DNA of 64,000 bases from Candidatus Accumulibacter sp. 66-26 (GCA_001897745.1 MKUH01000038.1:1-64000), one strand, 5' to 3'; positions 44,231 through 52,694 are shown, counted from the first letter of the stretch. Numbers and translations are program-made. Notes: generated from the sequence alone by a model not told the origin.

Positions 44231-45819
44231 GCCTGCGCACCTGCCATGGACAGCGGCACCGGATTTCCCCCGCGCAGCTTGCCTCCCACCTGCCAAGCCA
44301 TCGCCGCGAACAGCCCCGCCAGTCCCAGCATCGTCAGATCAAACCCGGCCAGTACCCAATCGCCGGCTGGCAGCGTCACGCCCAGATGGCGATCCGTCGT
44401 CAGCGCATTGACGACCGGCAGCAAACCGAAAGCCGCCGCCGCCAGCCACAGTTGTTCCGCCCAGGCGCGCAAGGCCGAGGCGAAGCGCTGGCGCAACAGC
44501 GCATGCGCCAACAGCAGCCCCCAGGCGATGAACAGGGCATGGAATTCCCAATCGGCACGGCCAGCCATGTCCACCGGCAGCAGGCGATTGGCCCAGAAAT
44601 ACACCGCCACCGCCGTGCACAGCCCGGCCACCGTGGCGATGTTCAGGCTTTCCACCAGGCGCAGGCCAAAGCCTTCCGGCTCGCCAGCCTTCAAACGGCG
44701 CTGGCGGCGCTTCACCGTCCACAGCACCAGCCCGGTGGCGATCATCGCCGCCCCGAGCAGGCCGGACGCAAAATACAGCCAGCGCAGAGCGACACCGGCA
44801 AAACGCCCCTCGTGCAGCGCCAGCATCACCCGCCGGGCGTAGCTCATGCTGGCCTGGAAGGGCGGAGGATCAAGCAAGGCGCCGCTGACCCCGTCGAAAC
44901 GCAGGCTGGGGTTGCCGGCCACCAGCGCGTCGCCATCCTCCTGCCGGGCGCGTAGCATGACCACCGCATCGGCCAGGCCGGGGTGCTTGATGCTGACGCT
45001 GCCCACCCGCTCCGCTCCCCATTGCGCCTCGGCCATTCGCACCAGCGGCAAGGGATCGTGCAATTCGGCAGGAACAGTGAGGGGCGCAGGCATGACCGGC
45101 GCCACGGCTTTTACCACCGACGCCTCGCCGATGCCGTAGAAGCCCAGCGGCATCAACGGGTTCTGGAAAAACAGCAACCCACTGTAGGTGATCATCAGAA
45201 AAAACGGCAGCGCCAGCACACCGAGCACGTTGTGCGCATCCAGCCAACTACGCTGGCCCTTGGCCGGCCGGAAGGTGAAGAAATCGGCGAATATCTTCTT
45301 GTGCACGATCACGCCGGTGATCAGTGCCAGCAACATCAGCATGGTCGCCGCGCCGACCAGCCAGATCGCCGCATCGCGCGGCAGGTAGCGGAACAGGTAG
45401 TGCATGCGGTAGAAGGCATTGCCGCCGCCGGTGGCGCGCACGCCCTCGTTGCCGACCACGCCGCCGTCGGCGGCCAGCATCGCCCGATGCAGCTTGCCGG
45501 CCCGTTCGCCCGGCGCCGCCGGCTCGCGCCACAGTATGCCCACCTGCCGGCCGCTGCGCCCGCCGGGCAGGTTGATGATCCATTCATCGGCCCCGACCGC
45601 AGCCACGCGCAGATGCGCCAGCCCGAGCGTGACACTGGCCTCGGCGGAAAGCACAGGCTGGCTGCTGACCATCGGCAATTCCGGTCGCATCCAGTGGTCG
45701 ATCTCGGTGTTGAAATAGCCGGCCGCACCGGTGATGAACACGAAGAACAGCACCCAGGCGGCCACAAGCCCGGCCCAGGTGTGCAGCCATGCCATGGATT
45801 GGCGGAAATGGTCATTCAT
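44227..45819 (-). CDS. PepSY-TM domain membrane protein (putative ferric-siderophore reductase)
   Basis: The product has 530 residues. The N-terminal signature HTWAGLVAAWVLFFVFITGAA is typical of PepSY_TM proteins of the FoxB/FecX-like group. About seven hydrophobic segments are seen, with conserved histidines in KLHRAMLA, LHEGRFAG and DAHNVLGVLALPFF that probably bind heme. The periplasmic PepSY-like loop lies at ~255-320. Such proteins reduce ferric siderophores in the periplasm or inner membrane. It follows the receptor gene across a 55-bp gap holding a 10-bp hairpin and overlaps the next gene by 4 bp. Confidence 0.85.
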   Translation of the reverse strand: MNDHFRQSMAWLHTWAGLVAAWVLFFVFITGAAGYFNTEIDHWMRPELPMVSSQPVLSAEASVTLGLAHLRVAAVGADEWIINLPGGRSGRQVGILWREPAAPGERAGKLHRAMLAADGGVVGNEGVRATGGGNAFYRMHYLFRYLPRDAAIWLVGAATMLMLLALITGVIVHKKIFADFFTFRPAKGQRSWLDAHNVLGVLALPFFLMITYSGLLFFQNPLMPLGFYGIGEASVVKAVAPVMPAPLTVPAELHDPLPLVRMAEAQWGAERVGSVSIKHPGLADAVVMLRARQEDGDALVAGNPSLRFDGVSGALLDPPPFQASMSYARRVMLALHEGRFAGVALRWLYFASGLLGAAMIATGLVLWTVKRRQRRLKAGEPEGFGLRLVESLNIATVAGLCTAVAVYFWANRLLPVDMAGRADWEFHALFIAWGLLLAHALLRQRFASALRAWAEQLWLAAAAFGLLPVVNALTTDRHLGVTLPAGDWVLAGFDLTMLGLAGLFAAMAWQVGGKLRGGNPVPLSMAGAQA

Positions 45820-45828
45820 CCGACTTCC

Positions 45829-45854
45829 ATTCCAGCCGGTAAAACGGCTGGAAT
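45829..45854 (-). terminator. Hairpin between receptor and PepSY genes
   Basis: Perfect 10-bp arms ATTCCAGCCG and CGGCTGGAAT have a 6-nt loop and lie 20 bp after the receptor stop. There is no T-tract; it is more likely an mRNA-stabilising or attenuating stem than a full terminator. Confidence 0.5.
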
Positions 45855-45874
45855 CTCAAGAAATAGTGGAGAGG

Positions 45875-48379
45875 TTAGAAGTCGAAACTCGTACTCAGGC
45901 TGATCGTTCGCGGCGCCGGCATCGTCACCCCATTGCCGATGGCAATCCAGAAGTTCTTGTCGAAGACATTGGTCACGTTCAGATTGATGAACGCTGGCTT
46001 GTTCCAAGGTGATGTGAATCGGTAGCGTGCACCGGCATCCCATAGATTCCAGGAAGGTACCGACAACGTATTGGCGGCGTTTACATACGCCTTTCCGGCA
46101 TAGCGGACACGAGCGGTGAAAGTCAGGCCGGGCAGGAAGGTGGCATCCCATTCAGTACCCAACGTGGCTCGCCATTTGGATGCTGCGGCAGCCTGATTGC
46201 CTTCGTTGACGCCGCCTGCCGTCTTAGTCAGAACGGCGTCCAAATATGTGATACCCCCATTCAAGCGAAAACCATCAACCGGCTCTCCGAAAAAGTTGAA
46301 TTCGACCCCCTGGTTGCGAACTTCGCCATTAAGCTCCAACGTTGGCAAGCCACCTGACGTGGACGGAACGGAAATGGCGCTGGGTTGCTTGATCCGGAAT
46401 GCCGCCAGCGATGTCATCAAGCGACGGTTCCAGTCGACCTTAACGCCGATTTCATATTGCTTGGACTGATAGGGCGGAAATACTTCGTTTGCATTTCGAT
46501 AAGTAGAGCCGACGATTTGACCGAGTTGCAAGCCTTCAATGTAGTTGGCGTAGAGGGATACGTTGTTGAAAGGCTTGATTAGGGCCGAAACAGCCGGGCT
46601 CCAAACGCTGCTGGAATAGTCATTTGTTTGTACGCCGTTCGCGCGCCACTGCCGCCGTTCAGCCGTTTGCTTTCGTGCTCCAATAGTTATTTGAAACTGA
46701 TCGTCTAGCATGGAAACGGTATCCGAAATTCCTAGGCTGGTTCGCTCGTCTTCTCGCCAGTGATATACTGGCTGAAAAACCAAGTTTGGCATCGAGAACT
46801 GAGTTGGGTTATATAGATTCGACAAGCCTGAGCCAATGGTTGCATTATTGGTGGTCGCCGTATCGTAATTCTGTTTTAATTGACTCCAGTTAACGTCTAG
46901 CGTATGTTTGATTGGACCTGTTCTTAACAGATATCGAGCGCCCGTCATTATTGATTCAACATCAATCAAATCTAGCGTTCCGCTCAAGCTTGTAAATCTA
47001 AAATCACCTTGTGTGTTATTAATCGTGTAATAACCTGATTCGGCACGATGTGTTTCATTTTTGTTTTTGCCATAGGCGCCGTAAATGCTCAGATTATCGT
47101 TGACATCAATATCACCGCGAATCATTCCAAAGGTGTCTTTTGAGTTAAAATAAATCCACGGTGGCGCTAGATTTAGCGTATTGTCAGGCAATTTCGAGGG
47201 AACAGGGACATTGGTGGCCAAGAGAAATCCGTTGTTCGTCATCCCCGAAAGATCCCTTCTTTGTCTGCCAAAGTCCGCAGAGACTCGGACGCGTTCTCCG
47301 GTGTAGTCCATCCCGAGGAAGAGAGAGGTCGTATCCTCTTCTGCAGATCGAACGGCTTTCTCGCCATCACGACGAGTTGCGTTAAACCGAATACCGATTT
47401 CTTTATTTTCACCGAATCGGCGACTCAATTCGGTTGAGACGGTTGCCAGTGATCTTGTTGAGTAGCCAAGTCCAACCCGGGCAACGGGATCAAGCGGTGC
47501 GCGCTTGCTCACGATATTTATCGTTCCACCTACAGAGTTATCGACGGGCATACCATTTAATAGTGCGCTTGGTCCTTTGAAGACCTCAACACGTTCGGCG
47601 AATCCCAAATCGGCTAACTGCCAATATGGCAGAATCCCGTAAAGGCCATTAAATGAAGCAGATCCAGTACCCTCCCCAAGCACAAATCCGCGAATGCTGT
47701 TATAGTCAATGGCAACCGATGAGGACACGCGTTGTGCGGCCGATGGGTCATTGGTCAATACATCGGTTAGGGTCTTTGCCCCAGTATTTTCGATGAACTC
47801 GGCGGTATAACTCGTGACGTTATATGGTGTATCCAAAACGTCCTTGTTGCCCAGCATTCCAATTCTGCTACCGCGTGCAATTTGGCCACCTGCATAGACA
47901 GGCGGCAGATCACCCGGATGCCGTTCCGCAGTAGCCGTCACCGTCATCGGTGCCAGCACGGCCTCCCCACTCTTGTCCACCACCGGCGCCGGCCGCAGGC
48001 CATAGCTGCCATCCGCCTGCCGGAAGGCTTCCAGCCCGCTGCCGGCGAGCAGCGCGGCAAAACCACCCTGCACCGTGTAGCTGCCCTTCAAGCCTGGGCT
48101 GCGCTTGCCCTCGGCGGCATTGCCGGCGCCGACCAGCGAGACCCCGGCTTCGCGGGCGAAGCGCACCAGTGCGCTGGAGAGCGGCCCGGCCGGAATGTCA
48201 TAGGCGCGCGAGGCCGTGGCCTGGGGCGCGTTTTGGGCGAGCGCTTCCGGCGCATGGGCTGCCAGCGCGAAGGCGCCGCCGAAGACGATCAGATGAACGG
48301 CCAGCGCCAGCGGGCGGGCAGTGGGGAAACGTGGCGCGGGCGTTTGTTCGGCCGCGTGGCTCAGGCAAGGGCGAGACAT
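45875..48379 (-). CDS. TonB-dependent siderophore receptor with N-terminal signalling domain
   Basis: The product has 834 residues. A signal peptide (~25-48) is followed by an STN signalling domain (~55-125: YDIPAGPLSSALVRFAREAGVSLVG, GLKGSYTVQGGFAALLAGSGL). A short linker leads to the plug (~155-290) with the RGF and RVEVFKGPSALLNG features, and a 22-strand barrel ending in the outer-membrane C-terminal Phe. The STN domain marks it as a FecA/FpvA-type transducer that needs an anti-sigma and sigma pair; a fecR-fecI pair lies 2.7 kb upstream. GC content falls sharply across the plug and barrel compared with the STN part, with the change near 47880. GAGGAA is 8 bp before the ATG. Confidence 0.95.
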   Translation of the reverse strand: MSRPCLSHAAEQTPAPRFPTARPLALAVHLIVFGGAFALAAHAPEALAQNAPQATASRAYDIPAGPLSSALVRFAREAGVSLVGAGNAAEGKRSPGLKGSYTVQGGFAALLAGSGLEAFRQADGSYGLRPAPVVDKSGEAVLAPMTVTATAERHPGDLPPVYAGGQIARGSRIGMLGNKDVLDTPYNVTSYTAEFIENTGAKTLTDVLTNDPSAAQRVSSSVAIDYNSIRGFVLGEGTGSASFNGLYGILPYWQLADLGFAERVEVFKGPSALLNGMPVDNSVGGTINIVSKRAPLDPVARVGLGYSTRSLATVSTELSRRFGENKEIGIRFNATRRDGEKAVRSAEEDTTSLFLGMDYTGERVRVSADFGRQRRDLSGMTNNGFLLATNVPVPSKLPDNTLNLAPPWIYFNSKDTFGMIRGDIDVNDNLSIYGAYGKNKNETHRAESGYYTINNTQGDFRFTSLSGTLDLIDVESIMTGARYLLRTGPIKHTLDVNWSQLKQNYDTATTNNATIGSGLSNLYNPTQFSMPNLVFQPVYHWREDERTSLGISDTVSMLDDQFQITIGARKQTAERRQWRANGVQTNDYSSSVWSPAVSALIKPFNNVSLYANYIEGLQLGQIVGSTYRNANEVFPPYQSKQYEIGVKVDWNRRLMTSLAAFRIKQPSAISVPSTSGGLPTLELNGEVRNQGVEFNFFGEPVDGFRLNGGITYLDAVLTKTAGGVNEGNQAAAASKWRATLGTEWDATFLPGLTFTARVRYAGKAYVNAANTLSVPSWNLWDAGARYRFTSPWNKPAFINLNVTNVFDKNFWIAIGNGVTMPAPRTISLSTSFDF

Positions 48380-48424
48380 GGATGGCGTTCCTCAATTCAG
48401 GGGTCAATGAAGCGAAGCGCCTCA

Positions 48425-48637
48425 TCACATGTTCCATCTGGCTGCCTGGGCCGACACCGGCTTGCTGCCCGGTGCACGTCTCGCCTGGGTGGCGGGTTCT
48501 ACGATGATGATGCGCTTCTCACCCTGGTAAACCAGCGAGAGGGCAAAACCCGGAACCAAAATCTTGAAAATTTTTGAAGCAGTCAGTTTACGCCGATCCG
48601 GCACGGAATGCTTGCCAAAAAACACAAATGGTGCCAT
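48425..48637 (-). CDS. Possible 70-residue protein upstream of the receptor
   Basis: A frame of 70 codons starts at 48637 with GAGG 7 bp upstream and ends 46 bp before the receptor start. The middle (SKIFKILVPGFALSLVYQGEKRIIIVE) looks like a small beta-rich domain. I do not recognise the family. Its ATG sits inside the palindrome at 48630-48646, so binding there would block it. It could be chance. Confidence 0.35.
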   Translation of the reverse strand: MAPFVFFGKHSVPDRRKLTASKIFKILVPGFALSLVYQGEKRIIIVEPATQARRAPGSKPVSAQAARWNM

Positions 48638-48646
48638 ATTGGCACC
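48630..48646. promoter_or_regulatory. 17-bp perfect palindrome, candidate operator
   Basis: GGTGCCA-TAT-TGGCACC is a perfect inverted repeat in the gap between the receptor gene and the toxin-antitoxin pair. It is typical of dimeric repressor sites. Which protein binds it cannot be told. Confidence 0.5.
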
Positions 48647-48857
48647 TCGATGCAATTCAGGCGAATGATCCGCCAAAGGAGAAAGCCCATGCCGTGATTT
48701 TGATACTCAACCGTTTTACCCATTCGAACATCTCCACCCGCGAGCAGGCCTCGCCGGTACGGAAGCTACTGAGGAAGTGATCGAGGTTTGATCATTCTCC
48801 GATACGACAGGGCGCAAAAGCCCCTACATCTGCATATACCTCTCGGAGGTACTGACT

Positions 48858-49196
48858 ATGTCGCGCATGAGTGCGAATCATCTAGAGAAGGGCCGGATTA
48901 CGGCCAGGGTTCCTTTGAACGTACAGGAAACAATCCAGCGAGCTGCTGAACTGACGGGCATTCCCGTGAACGCGTACATCGTTCAGGTGGTGCATCAGCA
49001 TGCTCAGGAATTCATCGACCGTCATGAAATGAAGAACATCGTCCTCTCCGAACGGGACTCGGAGTGGTTTCTGGAACAACTGGCCAAGCCGCGTTCGCCG
49101 AACGCAAAATTGAAGAAGGCGCTGGCCCAATACCGTGAGGTCGTTGATGACAACGAAGATTCACCCGCTCTCCAGGTTGCCGAGGGAGCTTCTTGA
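48858..49196 (+). CDS. DUF1778/TacA-like antitoxin
   Basis: The product has 112 residues. The N-terminal ribbon-helix-helix region contains ITARVPLNVQETIQRAAELTG, followed by the DUF1778 pattern SERDSEWFLEQLAKPRSPNAKLKKALAQY, where the C-terminal part would wrap the toxin. GGAGG lies 8 bp before the ATG. It overlaps the acetyltransferase toxin gene by 50 bp. Such antitoxins repress their own operon. The pair sits inside DNA that splits a fecIR-receptor locus. Confidence 0.88.
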   Translation: MSRMSANHLEKGRITARVPLNVQETIQRAAELTGIPVNAYIVQVVHQHAQEFIDRHEMKNIVLSERDSEWFLEQLAKPRSPNAKLKKALAQYREVVDDNEDSPALQVAEGAS

Positions 49197-49668
49197 TGCA
49201 CGTTCGCGTTTCGATTGCGGCACGCCGGCGCTGAACAGCTATCTCGCCGAGACTGCCTCTCAGCACGAGGCGAGGAACATTACCCGCACATTTTGCGGAG
49301 AAACGGACGGCGCGCTTTCCGGCTACTACGCGCTGACCAATGCGAACGTCGATGTCAGTGCGCTACCGCCTGATGTCATCAAGAAATACAAGTTGCCCAC
49401 CCATCAACTGCCTGTGGTTCGCCTGGCCCGCCTGGCCGTCGATAGCCGTTTCCAGGGCCAGGGCTTGGGGCAGACTCTGCTGATCAATGCGATGGTAAAA
49501 GTAATTCGAGTAGCGGAGTTATCGGGCTGCATGGGCCTCACCGTAGATGCCAAGCACGACAGAGCAGCCGGGTTCTACTTGGAGTTTGGGTTCCGCCAGG
49601 CACCGGAAAATGGACGCTTGCTGTTCATGCCGCTGCCGGAGATTCAGGAACTGCTGCAGCAGGGATAG
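49147..49668 (+). CDS. GNAT-type toxin (TacT-like acetyltransferase)
   Basis: The product has 173 residues. The GNAT acetyl-CoA loop is RLAVDSRFQGQGLGQTLL; the N-terminal FDCGTPALNSYLAETASQHEARNITRTF and C-terminal AAGFYLEFGFRQAPE are typical of TacT/AtaT2-type toxins, which acetylate aminoacyl-tRNA and stop translation. The start at 49147 has GAGG 6 bp upstream. It is paired with the DUF1778 antitoxin in the usual overlapping order, so it is probably an intact module. Confidence 0.88.
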   Translation: MTTKIHPLSRLPRELLDARSRFDCGTPALNSYLAETASQHEARNITRTFCGETDGALSGYYALTNANVDVSALPPDVIKKYKLPTHQLPVVRLARLAVDSRFQGQGLGQTLLINAMVKVIRVAELSGCMGLTVDAKHDRAAGFYLEFGFRQAPENGRLLFMPLPEIQELLQQG

Positions 49669-49683
49669 CGCTTCGCCAGCCAC

Positions 49684-49914
49684 TCAACCCTGCCAGCCTT
49701 CGGGGGCTTCAAGCGTGTGCAGGTGTAGCTTGGCGGCATGAAAGGCCGCGTTGTGCGCCGCACACTGGCTGATCCCTTCACCAATGAATTCCTGCCCAAC
49801 CGTTTGCTGAGTGTCTCGCCGACGGATAGACGCCTTGGCCTGCCAGTATCTCTGGCTCACCTGTTCGGCATTGGCAACGGCAATGCAGTACTGCGGATTG
49901 ATGTCGAAGATCAT
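49684..49914 (-). CDS. Hypothetical 76-residue protein after darG
   Basis: The frame follows the darG stop by 21 bp and converges on the toxin gene. The composition looks protein-like (MIFDINPQYCIAVANAEQ at the N terminus), but there is no ribosome site and no family that I know. It may be a small partner of DarG, a fragment of a former gene or a chance frame. Confidence 0.35.
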   Translation of the reverse strand: MIFDINPQYCIAVANAEQVSQRYWQAKASIRRRDTQQTVGQEFIGEGISQCAAHNAAFHAAKLHLHTLEAPEGWQG

Positions 49915-49935
49915 GAACAGCCAAACCCAGAAGGC

Positions 49936-50988
49936 TCAAGCCGTTGCCGAATGCCTGACCCAGCCTTTTCGGGTGAGGACGTCCATGGCCAGCCCGATCT
50001 GCCGTGAGATGAACTGGCGTTTCCGATCATTCCAGGCGTAAACACGTTGCGTGACCTCATCGACCGTTCTGGCCTCGCCAACCTTGGCGACCCAATGAAC
50101 GGTCGAGAGCAATTCAAGCCCGTAGGGAGATTCAAAGCCACTGACCAGATTAGCCACCTTGTCGAAGCGCTCGCGTGTCGCTTGGTGGTGGGCAAGAAAC
50201 TGGTTTGCTTCATCTTCGGCACCCGGCACGAGTTCCAGGGTCTTTTCCGGAATGTCGCCGCCATCGGCATAACCGGAAACAAGATGCTCTTCAATGGCGT
50301 TCAGAACGTGGCGAAGATTTTCCGCATAAGGGCCGTAGTGAGCCGCCTTGAACTGTAGGCGCAAGGGCTCCCCTGACTCCTGCAGAAAGTACATGAGCTT
50401 GTGGACTTCCAGCAGCGATACGGCAGGGTCGAGCAGGCCTTTGAGGTAACGAGACATCAACTCCACGAGAGCCGCTCTGCCGGCTGTCATCTTGGGTGCT
50501 TCACGCTTGTGCTGCATCTTGTCGGATGTCGGGGCGCCTTTGGGTTCATACAGCAACACTTGCACCTGCGGCAGAACTGCGAGCGCCTGTTCGATACGCG
50601 GCCGGACGTCATCCCATTCCAGCCCGCCCAGACCGCTGCCGAGGGGAGGAATCGCAATGGATTGGATGTTGTTGCGGCGAATGACTTCAACCAGGTCGAC
50701 CAGGCCGGATTCGATATCTTCCATGCGGCTGTTGCCACGCCAGTGACGCTTGGTCGGAAAATTGATGATGAACCTCGGGTTGGCAAGCTCACCGGTGGCG
50801 TAGACGAACATTCGGCCAGGCTGCACCTCTTGCCGCTGGCAAGCCGCTTCATAGGCCATGAAGTTCTTGAGGTAGGCGTTCTTGAATTGCAGGGCAATCC
50901 CCCGTCCCATGACGCCGACGCAGTTCACGGTGTTGACCAGAGCTTCTGCATCAGCGTGGAGAATGTTTCCGCCGGTGTATTCAATCAT
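49936..50988 (-). CDS. darG: DarG-like antitoxin (macrodomain DNA ADP-ribosyl-glycohydrolase), no DarT
   Basis: The product has 350 residues, the normal DarG length. Residues 1-155 form a macrodomain with GGNIL, VNTVNCVGVMGRGIALQFK and PPLGSGLGGLEWDDV; the catalytic Lys is probably that in FPTKRHW. The C-terminal ~190 residues (LVELMSRYLKG, LLEVHKLMYFLQESG, AAHYGPYAENL) form the antitoxin domain that binds DarT, similar to Panacea-type domains. It removes ADP-ribose from thymidine in DNA. DarT normally precedes DarG in an operon; here the upstream gene is fecR, and no DarT-like frame is found in the window. GAGGA precedes the start. Confidence 0.9.
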   Translation of the reverse strand: MIEYTGGNILHADAEALVNTVNCVGVMGRGIALQFKNAYLKNFMAYEAACQRQEVQPGRMFVYATGELANPRFIINFPTKRHWRGNSRMEDIESGLVDLVEVIRRNNIQSIAIPPLGSGLGGLEWDDVRPRIEQALAVLPQVQVLLYEPKGAPTSDKMQHKREAPKMTAGRAALVELMSRYLKGLLDPAVSLLEVHKLMYFLQESGEPLRLQFKAAHYGPYAENLRHVLNAIEEHLVSGYADGGDIPEKTLELVPGAEDEANQFLAHHQATRERFDKVANLVSGFESPYGLELLSTVHWVAKVGEARTVDEVTQRVYAWNDRKRQFISRQIGLAMDVLTRKGWVRHSATA

Positions 50989-51080
50989 TGCTCTGTCCTC
51001 ATTCAGTAGTACCAATCGGGCTTGATTTCCACCGCTGGTCGGTGGTTGCTGGCCGGGGACCGGCAAAGACAAGACTCCTT

Positions 51081-52076
51081 TTACTGCCTTTTCTCGATGC
51101 TGGTCCACCACGCGTAGGGCTGTTCGATACGGATCGGCAGAGCCGAGGCGAGCATGGCAAGCACCCGGTCGGTGTCCTGGATCGGGAAGCTGCCGTAGAC
51201 GGTGAGATCCGCAACCTCGTCGGCGATGCCGAGGTGGCCCTTGCGGTAGCGGCGCAGCTCGTGCACAACCTCGCGCAATGTGATGCTGTCGGCGATCAGG
51301 GCGCCCTGAGTCCAGGCTTCGCGGGCCATGTCGGCGGTTTTTGGGTCGTGGATGCGGTCGACCGTGAAATCGGCCTGTTTTCCGGCGGGGATGACGGAGG
51401 TTTTGCCGCTGGAAGCGGTGCGAATCTCGACCGCGCCCTCGTACACCGCCAGCCGGGTTTCACTGCCTTCCAGGCGCACGTTGAAACGGGTGCCGAGGGC
51501 GCGCATCTGGCCGTGAGCGGTTTCGACCAGGAAGGGGCGGGCTGCATCCTTCGCGGTATCGATGAAGACCTCGCCGGTGACCAGTGCGACGCGACGCTCC
51601 GCGGCGGTGAAACTGACATTGATGGCGCTGGCGGTGTTGAGCCAGAGGCGCGTGCCGTCGGCCAGGGTGATTTCGCGCTGTTCGCCGGTGCCGGTGTGGT
51701 GATCCGCCGCCCAGGCCATCAGGCTGCTGGGCAACAGGGCTTCGCGCCAGCCCATCCAGCCGAGCAGGCCGCCGCCGGCGAGCAGCGCGACGCTGGCCAG
51801 GACACGCCGACGGGCATGCAGGCGGTCGTTGGCGGAGCACAGCTTGTTTGCCGCGAGACGCGGATCGGGCATCCCGCGCAACGGCTCGAAACCTCGACTG
51901 ATCTCCTGGACGTAGCGCCAGGCGGTCTGATGTTCTTCGGCGGCATGCAGCCATTCCTGCCAGGCCGCTTGATCCCGGCTGCTGGCCTTGCCATCGCGCA
52001 GGCGGGCATACCATTCGGCCGCTTGCTCCAATATGCGATGGGAGGGTTCGGACGTCGTAGCGGCAGCTCGCGTCAT
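51081..52076 (-). CDS. fecR: FecR-type anti-sigma factor
   Basis: The product has 331 residues. The N-terminal cytoplasmic domain (EQAAEWYARLRDGKASSRDQAAWQEWL) binds the sigma factor. A single membrane helix lies at ~92-115. The periplasmic FecR domain (EQREITLADGTRLWLNTASAINV, GEVFIDTAKDAARPFLVETAHG) is followed by the C-terminal STN-interacting segment. The ATG at 52076 is 10 bp after the fecI stop. Its natural partner is the STN-bearing receptor at 45875-48379, from which it is now separated by inserted genes. Confidence 0.93.
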   Translation of the reverse strand: MTRAAATTSEPSHRILEQAAEWYARLRDGKASSRDQAAWQEWLHAAEEHQTAWRYVQEISRGFEPLRGMPDPRLAANKLCSANDRLHARRRVLASVALLAGGGLLGWMGWREALLPSSLMAWAADHHTGTGEQREITLADGTRLWLNTASAINVSFTAAERRVALVTGEVFIDTAKDAARPFLVETAHGQMRALGTRFNVRLEGSETRLAVYEGAVEIRTASSGKTSVIPAGKQADFTVDRIHDPKTADMAREAWTQGALIADSITLREVVHELRRYRKGHLGIADEVADLTVYGSFPIQDTDRVLAMLASALPIRIEQPYAWWTSIEKRQ

Positions 52077-52086
52077 GGCAGGAGGA

Positions 52087-52641
52087 TCAAAGCGGGTATT
52101 CCCGGCGCAATTCGTCTGCCGTCTGGCGCGCACGCAGGGTCAGGCAACCGAGCATGGCCTGGGCGATGTACTTGCGCACCATGCGGCCGGAAACGCCCAG
52201 CTCGGCGCCGACTTCATCGTCGGTCATTTCACAGACCACAGCCAGCGTGAAGGCGCGCGCGGCCTTGGGCGACAGCGCGTGCAGCATGGCGCTGATTTCT
52301 TCCAGCGCCTGCAGCACCACGACCTGCCGCTCGGCCGACGGGTAATGGGCTTCGGGCGTGGTCGCCAAGGTGTCGAGCCAGGCATTTTCGATTTCCTGCC
52401 GGCGCCAGAGGTTGATGCACAGGTTCTGCGCCGTGGTGCGCAGATAGGCACGAGCTTCGGCCACGCTGTCGAAGCGCTGCCGGGTGTGGCTACCGAGCAG
52501 CCTCACGAAGGTGTCGTGCGCGAGATCCGCCGCTTCCGCTGCACACCCGAGCCGCCGGCGCAGCCAGCCATGCAGCCAACCGTGGTGGTCGCTGTAGAGC
52601 ATTTCGACAGAGGGAGGAGAAGCGTACTCGGCGGCACTCAC
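52087..52641 (-). CDS. fecI: FecI-type ECF sigma factor
   Basis: The product has 184 residues from GTG at 52641. The frame is open to a TTG at 52689, but that codon lies in a Fur-box-like sequence, and by comparison with FecI the region-2 start (LYSDHHGWLHGWLRRRLG) should come about 15 residues in. Region 2 has AADLAHDTFVRLL. Region 4 has LSPKAARAFTLAVVCEMTDDEVGAELGVSGRMVRKYIAQAM. It directs RNA polymerase to the siderophore receptor promoter when FecR relays the signal. The start is uncertain. Confidence 0.9.
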   Translation of the reverse strand: MSAAEYASPPSVEMLYSDHHGWLHGWLRRRLGCAAEAADLAHDTFVRLLGSHTRQRFDSVAEARAYLRTTAQNLCINLWRRQEIENAWLDTLATTPEAHYPSAERQVVVLQALEEISAMLHALSPKAARAFTLAVVCEMTDDEVGAELGVSGRMVRKYIAQAMLGCLTLRARQTADELRREYPL

Positions 52642-52671
52642 GGGCGACTCGAAAGGTGTTTGTCCAAACCA

Positions 52672-52694
52672 AATAGGAATTACTCTCAATTATC
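52672..52694 (-). promoter_or_regulatory. Fur-box-like sequence upstream of fecI
   Basis: Minus-strand GAGAGTAATTCCTATTT agrees with the Fur consensus GAGAATNATTCTCATTT at most positions, and it is preceded by GATAATT. Placement just before a FecI gene, in the divergent gap with a LysR gene, fits Fur repression of the iron block. Confidence 0.45.

Noticed and set aside
49738..50007. 89-codon plus-strand frame opposite darG
   Set aside because: No ribosome site or family; it overlaps the convincing darG gene.
52642..52689. TTG start of fecI at 52689
   Set aside because: The codon falls in a Fur-box-like sequence and would add residues not expected for FecI.
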